This document shows, piece by piece, positions 37,193-45,880 of a stretch of 64,000 nucleotides of DNA; the stretch's first letter is position 1; every line of letters starts with the position of its first letter. Position numbers and translations under genes: made by a program. Below the pieces are notes generated by a model. The model ran no database searches, was not told the DNA's origin, and saw only the letters and a program-made list of their open reading frames with translations. Source of the DNA: Porphyrobacter sp. HT-58-2 (GTDB lineage: Bacteria > Pseudomonadota > Alphaproteobacteria > Sphingomonadales > Sphingomonadaceae); the NCBI RefSeq assembly GCF_002952215.1, contig NZ_CP022600.1:2728001-2792000 (forward strand). The letters are read 5' to 3'.

Positions 37193-37825
37193 ATGCGGAT
37201 GCTCGCCATCGAAACCGCCTCCGAGGCCTGCAGCATCGCCCTGTTCGAGGGCGAGAGCATGGTCGCGCATGATCACCGCGTGATCGGTCGCGGCCATGCC
37301 GAGGCGCTGGTTCCGATGATTGCCGCACTGCCTGACAAGGGGCGTGCTGCGCGCGTTCTGGTCGGCCTCGGCCCGGGCAGCTTCACCGGGGTACGGATCG
37401 GCCTTGCCACAGCGCGGGCGCTCGGCTTTGCGTGGGGTGCGCAAGTGCTGGGCTATCCGACGCTGGCGCTGATGGCAGCACAGGCGCAGACCGACCATCC
37501 AGCCAAGCCGCTGACCGTGTGCATTCACGGCGGGCATGGGGAGTGGTTCGTGCAGGATTTCGACACGGATGGTGTGCCTGCCAGCCGGGTTGCCTCGCTC
37601 GCCCCCGATGCCGCGGCACAGCGGCCCGTGGCTCCGACCATCGCGGGCAACCGGGCCGAGGCGCTGGCGGCGCTCGTCAGCGGTGAACGGCTTGTGCTTC
37701 CCGCACTTCTGCCGGACGCGCGCGCTGTGCCGCTGGTGAAGCAAGACCTGTTCACTGCCAATCTGGCCCCAATCTATGGCCGGGGTGCTGACGCCACCCC
37801 GATGGCCGAACGCGCACCGGCATGA
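37193..37825 (+). CDS. tsaB: tRNA threonylcarbamoyladenosine biosynthesis protein TsaB
   Basis: A 210-residue TsaB, the partner that stabilises TsaD in making t6A at position 37 of ANN-decoding tRNAs. The N-terminal MLAIETASEACSIALFEG and the signature VGLGPGSFTGVRIGLATARAL are diagnostic of the ASKHA-fold family. AGGcAGGG precedes the ATG. Its stop overlaps the rimI start (ATGA at 37822-37825), the classical tsaB-rimI pair. Confidence 0.94.
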   Translation: MRMLAIETASEACSIALFEGESMVAHDHRVIGRGHAEALVPMIAALPDKGRAARVLVGLGPGSFTGVRIGLATARALGFAWGAQVLGYPTLALMAAQAQTDHPAKPLTVCIHGGHGEWFVQDFDTDGVPASRVASLAPDAAAQRPVAPTIAGNRAEALAALVSGERLVLPALLPDARAVPLVKQDLFTANLAPIYGRGADATPMAERAPA

Positions 37826-38304
37826 TGCCATCCTCCGCCCCCTCCCCGATCCTGCTCGACCGGATCATGATGGTGATGGAGGCAGCTTTCGATCCCGCCT
37901 ATGGCGAGGCCTGGAACCGGCGGCAGGTTGCCGATGCACTGGCGATGCCCAACACTCATGCACTGGTGGTGGATGCGCAAGGCAGGCCGATGCCCGATAC
38001 GCCCGGCACAGCCCCGGCGGGTTTCGTGCTGACCCGCCACGTGCTCGATGAAGAGGAACTGCTGCTCATCGCCGTCATGCCTGGTGCTCGCCGGCGCGGC
38101 GTCGGCGCAGCACTGATCGAACATTTGTTCGCCGCAGCCCGCGACCGCGGCATCGCCCGCATCTTCCTAGAAATGCGGCGCGGCAATCCGGCGATTGCCC
38201 TGTATCAGAAATTCGGCTTTGAACCGATTGGCGACAGGCGAAACTATTATCGCATGGCCAATGGCGAAAGAGTTGACGCCATTACTTTTGCCCGATCAAT
38301 CTAA
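37822..38304 (+). CDS. rimI: Ribosomal-protein-alanine N-acetyltransferase RimI-type GNAT
   Basis: A 160-residue GNAT acetyltransferase. The acetyl-CoA-binding segment is AVMPGARRRGVGAALIEHL, followed by IFLEMRRGNPAIALYQKFGFEPIGDRRNYY, as in RimI. RimI acetylates the N-terminal alanine of ribosomal protein S18. Coupled to tsaB by a 4-bp overlap, which supports the assignment. Confidence 0.9.
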   Translation: MMPSSAPSPILLDRIMMVMEAAFDPAYGEAWNRRQVADALAMPNTHALVVDAQGRPMPDTPGTAPAGFVLTRHVLDEEELLLIAVMPGARRRGVGAALIEHLFAAARDRGIARIFLEMRRGNPAIALYQKFGFEPIGDRRNYYRMANGERVDAITFARSI

Positions 38305-38435
38305 TCAGATAGCATTTGTCGAAAATCCGTGACTAAGCAAAGCCCACCGGTTGCGAATTTCTCTGCAGTCCGGCATGGCCACCTCAGTAGCGCAATTCGA
38401 ACGACGCTGCAGAGGAACTTACGCAGGATCTCGAA

Positions 38436-38870
38436 ATGGATATGAAAGAAACACTCATCACGCTGACCAGCGACATTGTTGCCGCGCATGTCAGCAACAA
38501 TGATGTGGCTGTGGCCGATGTGCCTGGTCTCATCACCAACGTCTATGCTGCGCTTGCCAATCTTGGCGAGGCTCCGGTGGTCGAAGAAGTCAAGCCACAG
38601 CCAGCCGTATCGATCCGTAATTCGGTAAAGCCTGATTACATCGTCTGCCTTGAAGACGGCAAGAAGCTGAAGATGCTCAAGCGATATCTTCGCACCAATT
38701 ACGACATGTCGCCGGAAGAATACCGTGCGCGTTGGGGCTTGGCCGCTGATTATCCGATGGTTGCGCCCAACTATGCCGAAAAGCGCCGCGATCTGGCCAA
38801 GAAGATCGGTCTCGGCCGCAAGCCCGGAACGCCTGCGCCCAAGACCCGCCGCGCCAGGAAGTCCGCCTGA
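38436..38870 (+). CDS. MucR/Ros-family transcriptional regulator with substituted zinc ligands
   Basis: A 144-residue MucR/Ros-type regulator, an alphaproteobacterial family acting as a global or H-NS-like repressor. The DNA-binding domain is clear (KPDYIVCLEDGKKLKMLKRYL, then NYDMSPEEYRARWGLAADYPMVAPNYAEKR). Of the four Ros zinc ligands (Cys, Cys, His, His) only Cys71 remains; the others read Asp74, Tyr84 and Tyr89. Zinc-less Ros homologues are known in rhizobia, so the fold can survive. A basic tail (KTRRARKSA) may aid DNA binding. The 5' region has an 8-bp inverted repeat CTCTGCAG / CTGCAGAG (38361-38368, 38407-38414). Confidence 0.9.
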   Translation: MDMKETLITLTSDIVAAHVSNNDVAVADVPGLITNVYAALANLGEAPVVEEVKPQPAVSIRNSVKPDYIVCLEDGKKLKMLKRYLRTNYDMSPEEYRARWGLAADYPMVAPNYAEKRRDLAKKIGLGRKPGTPAPKTRRARKSA

Positions 38871-38948
38871 TCCAGGCCACTTCGGGCGCATCGCGCAAAA
38901 AGCCGGGCAAGTCGCCCCTGTTGAGAGGGCGGGAACCCTGCTTGAGCA

Positions 38949-38980
38949 AGCAGCCTCGTCCCTGTAGGGATGAGGCTGTT
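38949..38980 (+). terminator. Terminator hairpin after the mucR-type gene
   Basis: CAGCCTCGTCCC / GGGATGAGGCTG forms a 12-bp stem (one G-U pair, extendable by two pairs) with a TGTA loop, 38951-38978, followed by TTCTGCTTT. It sits between the mucR-type gene and fur. Confidence 0.75.
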
Positions 38981-39026
38981 CTGCTTTAGAGCGGCACCCA
39001 CTCTCCGCAGGTGCCGCGATTTGGTG

Positions 39027-39461
39027 ATGGAGCATCCCTTGACCCAGAAGATCGATCTCGAACAATTGTGCGCCGAAAAGGGCCTCCGCATCACCGAACA
39101 ACGCCGGGTGATTGCCAAGGTGCTTTCCGAGAGCGACGACCACCCGGATGTGGAGCTGTTGCACAGCCGCGCTGTCGCAGTCGACCCGCGCATTTCGATC
39201 GCGACGGTTTACCGCACCGTCCGCCTGTTCGAAGAAGCAGGCATCCTCGACCGCCACGATTTCGGTGACGGGCGCTCGCGCTATGAACCCGTGCCGGAGG
39301 CGCATCACGATCACCTGATCGATGTCGAAACCGGCAAGGTCGTCGAATTCGTCGATCCCGAGGTCGAGGCTTTGCAACGCCAGATCGCCGAACGGCTCGG
39401 CTATCGCCTCGTCGATCACCGCATGGAGCTTTACGGCGTGCGGCTCTCCCGCAATGATTAA
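39027..39461 (+). CDS. fur: Fur-family metal-responsive regulator
   Basis: A 144-residue Fur protein. The DNA-binding half has KGLRITEQRRVIAKVL and ISIATVYRTVRLFEEAGI; the dimer/metal half has EAHHDHLIDVETGKVVEF. No C-terminal CxxC structural zinc site is present, as in many alphaproteobacterial Fur/Mur proteins, so the metal could be iron or manganese. ATG 39027 has no ribosome site; TTG 39039 preceded by GGAG would give the N-terminus MTQKIDLEQLC common in the family and may be the true start. It precedes plsC by 9 bp. Confidence 0.9.
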   Translation: MEHPLTQKIDLEQLCAEKGLRITEQRRVIAKVLSESDDHPDVELLHSRAVAVDPRISIATVYRTVRLFEEAGILDRHDFGDGRSRYEPVPEAHHDHLIDVETGKVVEFVDPEVEALQRQIAERLGYRLVDHRMELYGVRLSRND

Positions 39462-39470
39462 AGTGGCGCG

Positions 39471-40337
39471 ATGACTGACGCCGAATTGCGCGATGCGGCC
39501 GCGCGCGGCGAAGAAACGCCGGTCTCGGTCGCGGGGTGGCTAAGGATCGGGGGGCGGGGACTGGCGCTGGTCAGCCTCATCGCCGTGTTTGTGCCGCTGC
39601 ACTACCTGTATCGCACGCTGTCCTACGGCTCGCCTTTCCCGATGCTGTTCCTGCGCTATGCGGCACGGGTCTGCGGCGCGAAGGTCGAAGTGAAAGGCAC
39701 CCACCTGAAGCGCGATGTATTCTTCGTCGCCAATCACTTGTCTTGGGTGGATATTCTGGCGCTGGCCGGTGCAAGCGGGACGGCTTTCGTTGCCAAGGCA
39801 GAGCTTGCCGATGCGCCGGTGGTGGGCTGGCTCGCGAGCCTCAACCGCACTGTCTTTGTGAAGCGCGAACACCGCATGGGCGTGGCCGAGCAGATCAATG
39901 CGCTCAAGGAGGCACTGGCCGACAACTGGTCGGTAACGGTGTTCCCGGAAGGCACCACCACCGACGGGCAATCATTGCTGCCGTTCAAGACTTCGATGCT
40001 GTCTGTGCTCGAGCCGCCGCCGCCGGGCGTGCTGGTGCAGCCGGTGATCCTCGATTATGGCCCGGTGGCCGAATGGATCGGCTGGATCGGGCAGGAAAGC
40101 GGCATCAACAACGCGAAGCGGGTTCTGTCACGCAAGGGCACGTTCAAGGTGCGGATCCACTATCTCGAACCCTTCAGCCCTGAAGATTTCCGTGGCCGCA
40201 AGGCGATCAGTCAGGAATCGCGCCGCCGGATCGAGGAAGCGTTGCTGGAGGTTCTCGGAAAGCCCCTGCGTCCCTTCGCCCACACGGTGGCACCGGTGCG
40301 GTATCAACCGAAGAACGAGGATCAGGCGGCAGGTTAG
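39471..40337 (+). CDS. plsC: 1-acyl-sn-glycerol-3-phosphate acyltransferase (PlsC family)
   Basis: A 288-residue membrane-associated acyltransferase that makes phosphatidic acid from lysophosphatidic acid. The catalytic HX4D box is NHLSWVD and the substrate-binding motif is VFPEGTTTDG. A hydrophobic N-terminal segment (about 27-50) anchors it in the inner membrane. Co-directional with fur. A lyso-ornithine-lipid acyltransferase role (OlsA-like) cannot be ruled out from sequence. Confidence 0.9.
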   Translation: MTDAELRDAAARGEETPVSVAGWLRIGGRGLALVSLIAVFVPLHYLYRTLSYGSPFPMLFLRYAARVCGAKVEVKGTHLKRDVFFVANHLSWVDILALAGASGTAFVAKAELADAPVVGWLASLNRTVFVKREHRMGVAEQINALKEALADNWSVTVFPEGTTTDGQSLLPFKTSMLSVLEPPPPGVLVQPVILDYGPVAEWIGWIGQESGINNAKRVLSRKGTFKVRIHYLEPFSPEDFRGRKAISQESRRRIEEALLEVLGKPLRPFAHTVAPVRYQPKNEDQAAG

Positions 40338-40373
40338 AGCAGTTTTCGGGACGCCGTATGATCCCGCTCGGCT

Positions 40374-41258
40374 CTAAAGCCCCGCGCGCACCAGCCAGTC
40401 GTGGAAGATCCGCACCGGGCGACTTTCCAGCGCCACGGGCTTGCACACGAACCAGTAGGAATAGGGGCTCTCCACCGGCTTGCCGGGAAGGTTGGTGAGG
40501 CGATTGTCGTTGGCGCGGCGCAGGTGATCATCATGCATGATCGCGATGCCGAGACCCTGGGCAGCCGCCTCCAGCATCAGCGCGCCCGAATCGTAATGGT
40601 CGATCGCTGCGGGGTCCATCTGCTCCAGCCCGTTGGCCTTCTTCCATGCGACAAAGCTTTCGGGCAGTTCGTTGTGGATCAGGAAGGTCTGCTTGGCCAT
40701 TACCTCGGGCGTAATGTCAGGGCCAATGCTGCGGGAAGTGTCCTTTGAGCAGATCGCATGGACGAGATTGTGATCGAGCCTGACCGCGTGCAGGCCTGAT
40801 GCAGGCCCGCGGGACAGGATAATGGCCGCATCAAGCGTGTCGCCCACCCGGTCTTCCAGGTGCGGTGCTGTATCGATGTCGATGTGGAGCAGCGGGTGGC
40901 GCTTGCGCAATTCGCCAAGCCGGGGGAACAGACGCTGGCTGCCGAACATGGGCAACACGCCAAGCCGAAGGCGCAAAAGTGCAATATTGTCCGACTGGCT
41001 TTCCACCGCCCGCGCCAGCGCTTCCATGTGCGGGTTCACAGCCTCGTAAAAGGCCTGCCCCTCGTCGGTCAGTTGCATCGACTGGCGGGCGCGGGTGAAC
41101 AGCTTCTTCCCGACGAATTCCTCAAGGTTGCTGATCCGCCGGGAGAGGGCCGAGGGGCTGAGCCCGATCTCCTCCGCTGCCGCCCGGGCTGAACCGAGCC
41201 GGACGGTGCGCATGAAAGCTTCGAGCGCGCGCAGAGGGGGAAGACGACGTGCAGGCAT
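40374..41258 (-). CDS. LysR-family transcriptional regulator, GcvA-like
   Basis: A 294-residue LysR regulator. The winged helix reads LPPLRALEAFMRTVRLGSARAAAEEIGLSPSALSRRISNLEEFVGKKLFTR; the rest is the type-2 periplasmic-binding-like effector domain. ATG 41258 is preceded by an excellent AGGAGAGAG. The PP-LRALEAF opening resembles the GcvA subgroup. It converges on plsC and is followed downstream (upstream in coordinates of transcription) by no obvious partner, so its target is unknown. Confidence 0.88.
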   Translation of the reverse strand: MPARRLPPLRALEAFMRTVRLGSARAAAEEIGLSPSALSRRISNLEEFVGKKLFTRARQSMQLTDEGQAFYEAVNPHMEALARAVESQSDNIALLRLRLGVLPMFGSQRLFPRLGELRKRHPLLHIDIDTAPHLEDRVGDTLDAAIILSRGPASGLHAVRLDHNLVHAICSKDTSRSIGPDITPEVMAKQTFLIHNELPESFVAWKKANGLEQMDPAAIDHYDSGALMLEAAAQGLGIAIMHDDHLRRANDNRLTNLPGKPVESPYSYWFVCKPVALESRPVRIFHDWLVRAGL

Positions 41259-41352
41259 GAACTCTCTCCTTGGGTGAGAGCAGATACGCCCGAAAATCGA
41301 TTTGGATGCAAAAAATCGAAGAAAAAATGCGCTTGTCTGCAAAAAGTTGCGA

Positions 41353-42282
41353 CTATTGCACCTCGTCCGCGTCAATCGGAGGGTGGAGACGCAGGCGCTT
41401 GACGTGGGTTTCGTCGCCAGCTGTCACTTCAATCCGCCACCCGCTGGGATGTTCCAGCACCGTGCCGACCGCAGGCACAGCCTCGGCCAGCACAAAGGCG
41501 AGCCCGCCGAGCGTATCGACCGCTTCCTCGACTTCGGCAAGACGCGGGTCGATGCGTTCGGCCACGTCGTCCAGCTCGGCGCGGGCATCACAGTCCCACA
41601 TTCCTTCACCGATCGGACTGATCAGCTCCTCTGGGGCCTCGTCATGCTCGTCCTCGATCTCGCCGACAATTTCCTCGACCAGATCCTCGATCGTAATGAG
41701 CCCGTCGGTGCCGGAGAATTCGTCAAGCACGATGGCAAGGTGGACGCGCTGAGTGCGCATGTCGGCAAGGACGTCCAGGGCTCCGCGCGCCTGCGGCACA
41801 TAGAGCGGCTGACGCATCAGCGTTGTCCAATCCTCAGGCGGGACTGAGCCGTTGGCAATAATCGGAAACACATCCTTGATGTGGATCATCCCGATCACGT
41901 GATCGAGCGTCTCGCGATAGACCGGCATGCGCGAATGGCCATGCTCGGAGAAGGCCGCCACCATCTCCGCCCAGCTGATCCCGGCTTCGACCGCAATGAT
42001 CTCACCGCGCGGCACGGCAACATCATCGGCGTCATGTTCCGAGAAGTGCAACAGGTTGCGCAGCATCTGCCGCTCCACCCGTGACAGGTCACCGCCCGCC
42101 TTGCCGCCGTCATCGGCGCTGCCCGGACCGTTTTCGTCCTCATGCTCGTCGATCGCTTCTTCGAGCTGTTCGCGCAAGGAACGCGCGGCTTCAAGCCCGA
42201 GGATCTTGCGAAGCGCAGGCCAAAGCCCGCTGCTACTGTCCGCGTCTCCCGCAGGCGACGCAGAGGATGGAGAATCGGCCAT
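41353..42282 (-). CDS. corC: CBS-domain protein, CorC/hemolysin C family (YbeX)
   Basis: A 309-residue cytosolic protein with two CBS domains (about 75-190: VPRGEIIAVEAGISWAEMVAAF, HGHSRMPVYRETLDHVIGMIHIKD, RVHLAIVLDEFSGTDGLITIEDLVEEIVGEIEDE) and a C-terminal CorC/HlyC transporter-associated domain. CorC is linked to magnesium/cobalt efflux and ribosome-related processes. Last gene of the miaB-phoH-ybeY-corC operon, in the same order as in Escherichia coli. ATG 42282 is chosen; an upstream TTG at 42312 overlapping the ybeY stop (TTGA) is an alternative. Confidence 0.88.
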   Translation of the reverse strand: MADSPSSASPAGDADSSSGLWPALRKILGLEAARSLREQLEEAIDEHEDENGPGSADDGGKAGGDLSRVERQMLRNLLHFSEHDADDVAVPRGEIIAVEAGISWAEMVAAFSEHGHSRMPVYRETLDHVIGMIHIKDVFPIIANGSVPPEDWTTLMRQPLYVPQARGALDVLADMRTQRVHLAIVLDEFSGTDGLITIEDLVEEIVGEIEDEHDEAPEELISPIGEGMWDCDARAELDDVAERIDPRLAEVEEAVDTLGGLAFVLAEAVPAVGTVLEHPSGWRIEVTAGDETHVKRLRLHPPIDADEVQ

Positions 42283-42308
42283 GGCCTTCGAAACAGCTCC
42301 TGTTGGTT

Positions 42309-42787
42309 TCAATCGCCATATGGGTCAGCGATGCCCAGTTTGGCAAGTATTCGGGTTTCCAGCGCCTCCATCGCTTCGGCCTGTTCGTCGGAGTCGACAT
42401 GGTCGTGACCGGCCAGATGGAGCAATCCGTGGACGATCAGATGGGTAGCATGAGCCTCAAGGCTGACACCCTTCTCCGCCGCCTCGCGCGCGCAGGTTTC
42501 ATGGGCGAGTGCGATATCACCGAGCATTTCGGGCGGGCCTTCCGGGGCAAGGCTTTCGAGTTCCTCGCGCTCCAGCATCGGGAAGCTGAGCACGTTGGTC
42601 GGCTTGTCACGCCCGCGCCATTCGCGGTTGAGGCTGTGGACTTCGGCATCGGTGGTGAACAGCAGGCTGACCGTGAGGCGCGGGTTGGCCAGCAGAGTCT
42701 CCTCCTCGCTTGCCGCCCCCCGGCGCGCTCTGCCAGAGCCTCCCACTTACCTGCGGGCCAGTGTTCAATGTCGATATCGAGTTGCAA
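42309..42787 (-). CDS. ybeY: Endoribonuclease YbeY with apparent frameshift
   Basis: YbeY is a zinc-dependent RNase needed for 16S rRNA 3'-end maturation and ribosome quality control. The zinc motif HGLLHLAGHDH and RDKPTNVLSFPM are intact. The N-terminal family segment MQLDIDIEHWPAGKWEALAERA is encoded from TTG 42787 but in another frame from the remainder (AASEEETLLANPRLTVSLLF onward). The two frames join if one base is added to the six-base tract at 42716-42721 (C on plus, G on the coding strand). As given, translation from an internal GTG (42746) would make 145 residues lacking the first strand. A sequencing error is likely because the gene is important; slippage or true mutation is possible. 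Confidence 0.8.
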
Positions 42788-42790
42788 GGT

Positions 42791-43198
42791 TCAGCGGGCT
42801 CTCTGGCTGCCGGTTTTCACGTCACGCAATGGGATACCATCGCAAAAGGGGTCAGGGCCGATATTGACGGTGGGCGCCCATATGTGAGGTTTGGACAATC
42901 GGTCATAGCAGATTTTCGTATCCCCCGGCGTTGCGAATACGATGACAGTCGCAAATGCCCAGCACGTCAGGATTATCATGGCAAGGCCGATGCGCCAGGT
43001 TCGCGTGACCCGTTCGTTCACCGCGCGCCGGGCAAAGAAGGCTGTCGCGCCGGTGAGATAGGCAGACAGGCCAAGAAACCAGTAATCCTGCTCGTAGAAA
43101 GCCATGACGAGAAAGGCCAGAACCAGTCCATAGAGCACAGCATACTTGGCCAGCCAGATGTGTGGCCATGTGCTGGTATCGCTATTGGGATGCTTCAT
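42791..43198 (-). CDS. Small hypothetical membrane protein within the phoH-ybeY operon
   Basis: A 135-residue protein with three hydrophobic segments (about 17-36, 41-57 and 69-91) and a short C-terminal extramembrane part containing two cysteines (KICYDRL and PFCDG). Not recognised. Its ATG overlaps the phoH stop (ATGA, 43195-43198) and its stop lies 3 bp before the ybeY start, so it is part of the operon. This position is normally empty in the conserved miaB-phoH-ybeY-corC cluster. Confidence 0.75.
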   Translation of the reverse strand: MKHPNSDTSTWPHIWLAKYAVLYGLVLAFLVMAFYEQDYWFLGLSAYLTGATAFFARRAVNERVTRTWRIGLAMIILTCWAFATVIVFATPGDTKICYDRLSKPHIWAPTVNIGPDPFCDGIPLRDVKTGSQRAR

Positions 43199-44256
43199 GC
43201 CGGAAGGTCAGCCGCCCCCACACGGTCAGCATCCTTGCCCTCATAGGCTTCGACGATCCGGCCCACGATCGGGTGGCGCACGACGTCCGCGGCGCTGAAG
43301 CGGATCGTGCCGAAGCCTTCCACCCCTTCGAGCCGTTGCACCGCATCGTTCAATCCGCTCATGCCGGGGCCGCCGGGAATGTCGACCTGCTTCGGATCGC
43401 CGCAAATCACCATCCGGCTGTTCTGGCCGAAGCGGGTGAGGAACATCTTCATCTGTTCGCGCGTGGTGTTCTGCGCCTCGTCCAAGATGATGAAGCTGTC
43501 CGCCAGCGTGCGCCCGCGCATGAAGGCGATCGGGGCGATCTCGATCTCGCCATTGGCCAGCCGCCGCTCGACCTGTTCGGGCGGCATGCAGTCGTTCAAG
43601 GCGTCATAGAGCGGGCGGAGGTAGGGATCGACCTTCTCCTTCATGTCGCCCGGCAGGAAGCCCAGCTTCTCCCCCGCCTCGACCGCCGGGCGCGATAGGA
43701 TCAGGCGCTGCACGCTGCCGGTGATGAGCTGGCTGACCGCCTGCGCCACCGCGATATAGGTCTTGCCCGTCCCCGCCGGGCCAAGCGCGAAGATGATGTC
43801 GTCCTTGGCCAGCGACCGCATGTATTCGATCTGTGTTGCCGAGCGCGGCACGATGGTTTTCTTGCGCGTGCGGATCATGATCGGCGGACCATCCATATCG
43901 CCCGCAATGATCCCTTCGAGCGTCGGTTCGGCCGACATCGCAATCAGCGATTCGATCGCCCCGCTGTCCAGCGCCTCGCCCCGCGCCAGCCGGTCATACA
44001 TGGTCTTCAGCGTCTCGCGGGCGCGGGCGACATCGTCCTCCGGCCCTTCGATCACCACCTGATGGCCGCGGGCGTGGATATAGACCCCAAGCCGGTTTTC
44101 GACCTGCACCAGATTGGCGTCGAACTGCCCGAACAGCGGCCCCAGCAAGGCCTGGTTCTCGAAGGTCAGATCGACACGCGCGCGCCGGGGTTCCGGGATG
44201 CCGCGCGGATCGGGCGAGAGCGCCGGGTGTCCGGCACGGGAGGGTCGTCGGCCCAT
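43195..44256 (-). CDS. phoH: PhoH family ATPase (YbeZ)
   Basis: A 353-residue PhoH/YbeZ protein, a P-loop NTPase with RNA-helicase-like sequence that partners YbeY in RNA metabolism. Walker A is GPAGTGKT, Walker B is SFIILDEAQN, and MVICGDPKQVDIPGGPGMSGL is the family motif III. An N-terminal KH-like segment (VENRLGVYIHARGHQVVIEGP) binds nucleic acid. AAAGGAAACC precedes the ATG. It lies 110 bp downstream of miaB and overlaps the next gene by 4 bp. Confidence 0.93.
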   Translation of the reverse strand: MGRRPSRAGHPALSPDPRGIPEPRRARVDLTFENQALLGPLFGQFDANLVQVENRLGVYIHARGHQVVIEGPEDDVARARETLKTMYDRLARGEALDSGAIESLIAMSAEPTLEGIIAGDMDGPPIMIRTRKKTIVPRSATQIEYMRSLAKDDIIFALGPAGTGKTYIAVAQAVSQLITGSVQRLILSRPAVEAGEKLGFLPGDMKEKVDPYLRPLYDALNDCMPPEQVERRLANGEIEIAPIAFMRGRTLADSFIILDEAQNTTREQMKMFLTRFGQNSRMVICGDPKQVDIPGGPGMSGLNDAVQRLEGVEGFGTIRFSAADVVRHPIVGRIVEAYEGKDADRVGAADLPA

Positions 44257-44366
44257 GGTTTCCTTTGGCTAAGGCACAAGGGACAATCCCGTGTCCTTGA
44301 GTCGCAAAGGTAAGCCTGAGGCAGCGGATAGCAAGCCGGGTGCGGCGAGATGGCGGTGGAAAGTCG

Positions 44367-45710
44367 TCAGACTGTCACGGTCTGGCGCACCAGCCCCATG
44401 AGCGAATTCGGCCCGGCTTCGGCCAGCTCCACCTCGACCATGTCACCGATCGCGGCGGGTGCTTCGAACCACACGCTCTGAAGCCAAGGCGACTTGCCGA
44501 GCCACTGACCTTCGTGCTTGCCTCTGCGTTCGACCAGCACGGTGCAGGTCTTGCCGGTGCTGGCCTGATTGAAGGCCATCTGGTGGTGGCCGATGCGCTG
44601 CTGGAGGCGCTGGAGCCGCTCGTCCATCACCTCGGGAGCGATCTGCCCCTGCATCGTCGCGGCAGGCGTGCCAGGGCGCGGCGAGTATTTGAAGCTGAAG
44701 CAGGCGGCGTAGCGGACTTCATCGACGATGCTGAGGGTGTCCTGAAACTCCGCCTCGGTCTCGCCCGGGAAGCCGACGATGAAATCGCCCGAAAGCGCGA
44801 TGTCGGGGCGAGCGGCACGGAAGCGCTCGATCAGCTTGAGGTAGCTTTCGGCGGTGTGCTGGCGGTTCATCGCCTTGAGGATGCGGTCATTGCCCGCCTG
44901 CACGGGCAGGTGCAGATAGGGCATCAGCTTCGCCACGTCGCCATGGGCGGCGATCAGATCATCGTCCATGTCGTTGGGGTGGCTGGTGGTGTAGCGGATG
45001 CGCTCCAGCCCCTCGATCCCGGCCAGCACCCGAATCAGCCCGCCCAGCCCGGTCCCGCGGCCCTTGTCATCCTCGCCGCGCCACGCATTGACGTTCTGGC
45101 CGAGCAGGGTGATCTCCTTCGCGCCTGCTTCGACCAGCTTGTGTGCTTCGGTAACGAGATGGCTGAAAGGCCGCGAGATTTCCGCACCGCGGGTATAGGG
45201 CACCACGCAATAGGTGCAGAACTTGTCGCAGCCTTCCTGCACCGTCAGAAAGGCGCTGGGGCCACGCTTCTTGCGCTGGGGGAGCGCGTCGAACTTGGCG
45301 ATGGCGGGCATGTCGGTGTCGGTCGCCCGGCCACCTTCCACCGCCTTATCAAGCATTTGTGGCAGGCGGTGATAGGCCTGCGGGCCGACCACGATGCTCA
45401 CCGCCGGGGCGCGTGCCATGATCTCCTCGCCCTCGGCCTGCGCGACGCAGCCCGCGACCGCGATCAGCGGTTTCTTCCCCGCCTCCTCGCCTGCCTTCAC
45501 CAGCCGGCCGATATCGGAATAGACCTTTTCCGCTGCCTTTTCACGGATATGGCAGGTGTTGAGGATGACGAGATCCGCCTCCTCCCCCTCGGGCGCAGGC
45601 ACAATACCGCGCTCCGCCAAGAGCTCGCCCATGCGCTCGCCGTCATAGACGTTCATCTGGCAGCCGAAGCTCTTGACCCGGTAGGTCTGGGGGGGTGCGG
45701 AGGGTTTCAT
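44367..45710 (-). CDS. miaB: tRNA-2-methylthio-N6-dimethylallyladenosine synthase MiaB
   Basis: A 447-residue radical-SAM methylthiotransferase acting on i6A37 of tRNAs. The N-terminal UPF0004 domain holds the auxiliary cluster cysteines ([21 protein letters not shown]). The radical-SAM cluster motif is [10 protein letters not shown]-terminal TRAM domain (about 375-440) binds tRNA. Full family length. Start 45710 gives the normal N-terminus leading into [11 protein letters not shown]; the frame upstream runs through the parS-like site and is not coding. Confidence 0.96.
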   Translation of the reverse strand: MKPSAPPQTYRVKSFGCQMNVYDGERMGELLAERGIVPAPEGEEADLVILNTCHIREKAAEKVYSDIGRLVKAGEEAGKKPLIAVAGCVAQAEGEEIMARAPAVSIVVGPQAYHRLPQMLDKAVEGGRATDTDMPAIAKFDALPQRKKRGPSAFLTVQEGCDKFCTYCVVPYTRGAEISRPFSHLVTEAHKLVEAGAKEITLLGQNVNAWRGEDDKGRGTGLGGLIRVLAGIEGLERIRYTTSHPNDMDDDLIAAHGDVAKLMPYLHLPVQAGNDRILKAMNRQHTAESYLKLIERFRAARPDIALSGDFIVGFPGETEAEFQDTLSIVDEVRYAACFSFKYSPRPGTPAATMQGQIAPEVMDERLQRLQQRIGHHQMAFNQASTGKTCTVLVERRGKHEGQWLGKSPWLQSVWFEAPAAIGDMVEVELAEAGPNSLMGLVRQTVTV

Positions 45711-45766
45711 GAGGGGTGCGCCTTTAGCGCCGATCGTCCGCGCGTTCAATCGCGCCGACAGCGCAT

Positions 45767-45782
45767 TGTTCCACGTGAAACC
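45767..45782. promoter_or_regulatory. Candidate parS site (ParB-binding palindrome)
   Basis: TGTTCCACGTGAAACC matches the bacterial parS consensus TGTTNCACGTGAAACA at 15 of 16 positions; only the last base differs, and the core CACGTG is perfect. It lies in the non-coding gap between the cyclophilin and miaB genes. parS sites cluster near the chromosomal origin, in keeping with the origin-proximal gene set here. Confidence 0.75.
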
Positions 45783-45880
45783 GCGCAACAGGCAGGGGCC
45801 AAGACGGGGCGAGAGAAGGTCTGGAGGGGGTCAAAGGGGGGGCAAGCGCGCTCGACACCCCCGCAGACTGGTACGAAAGA

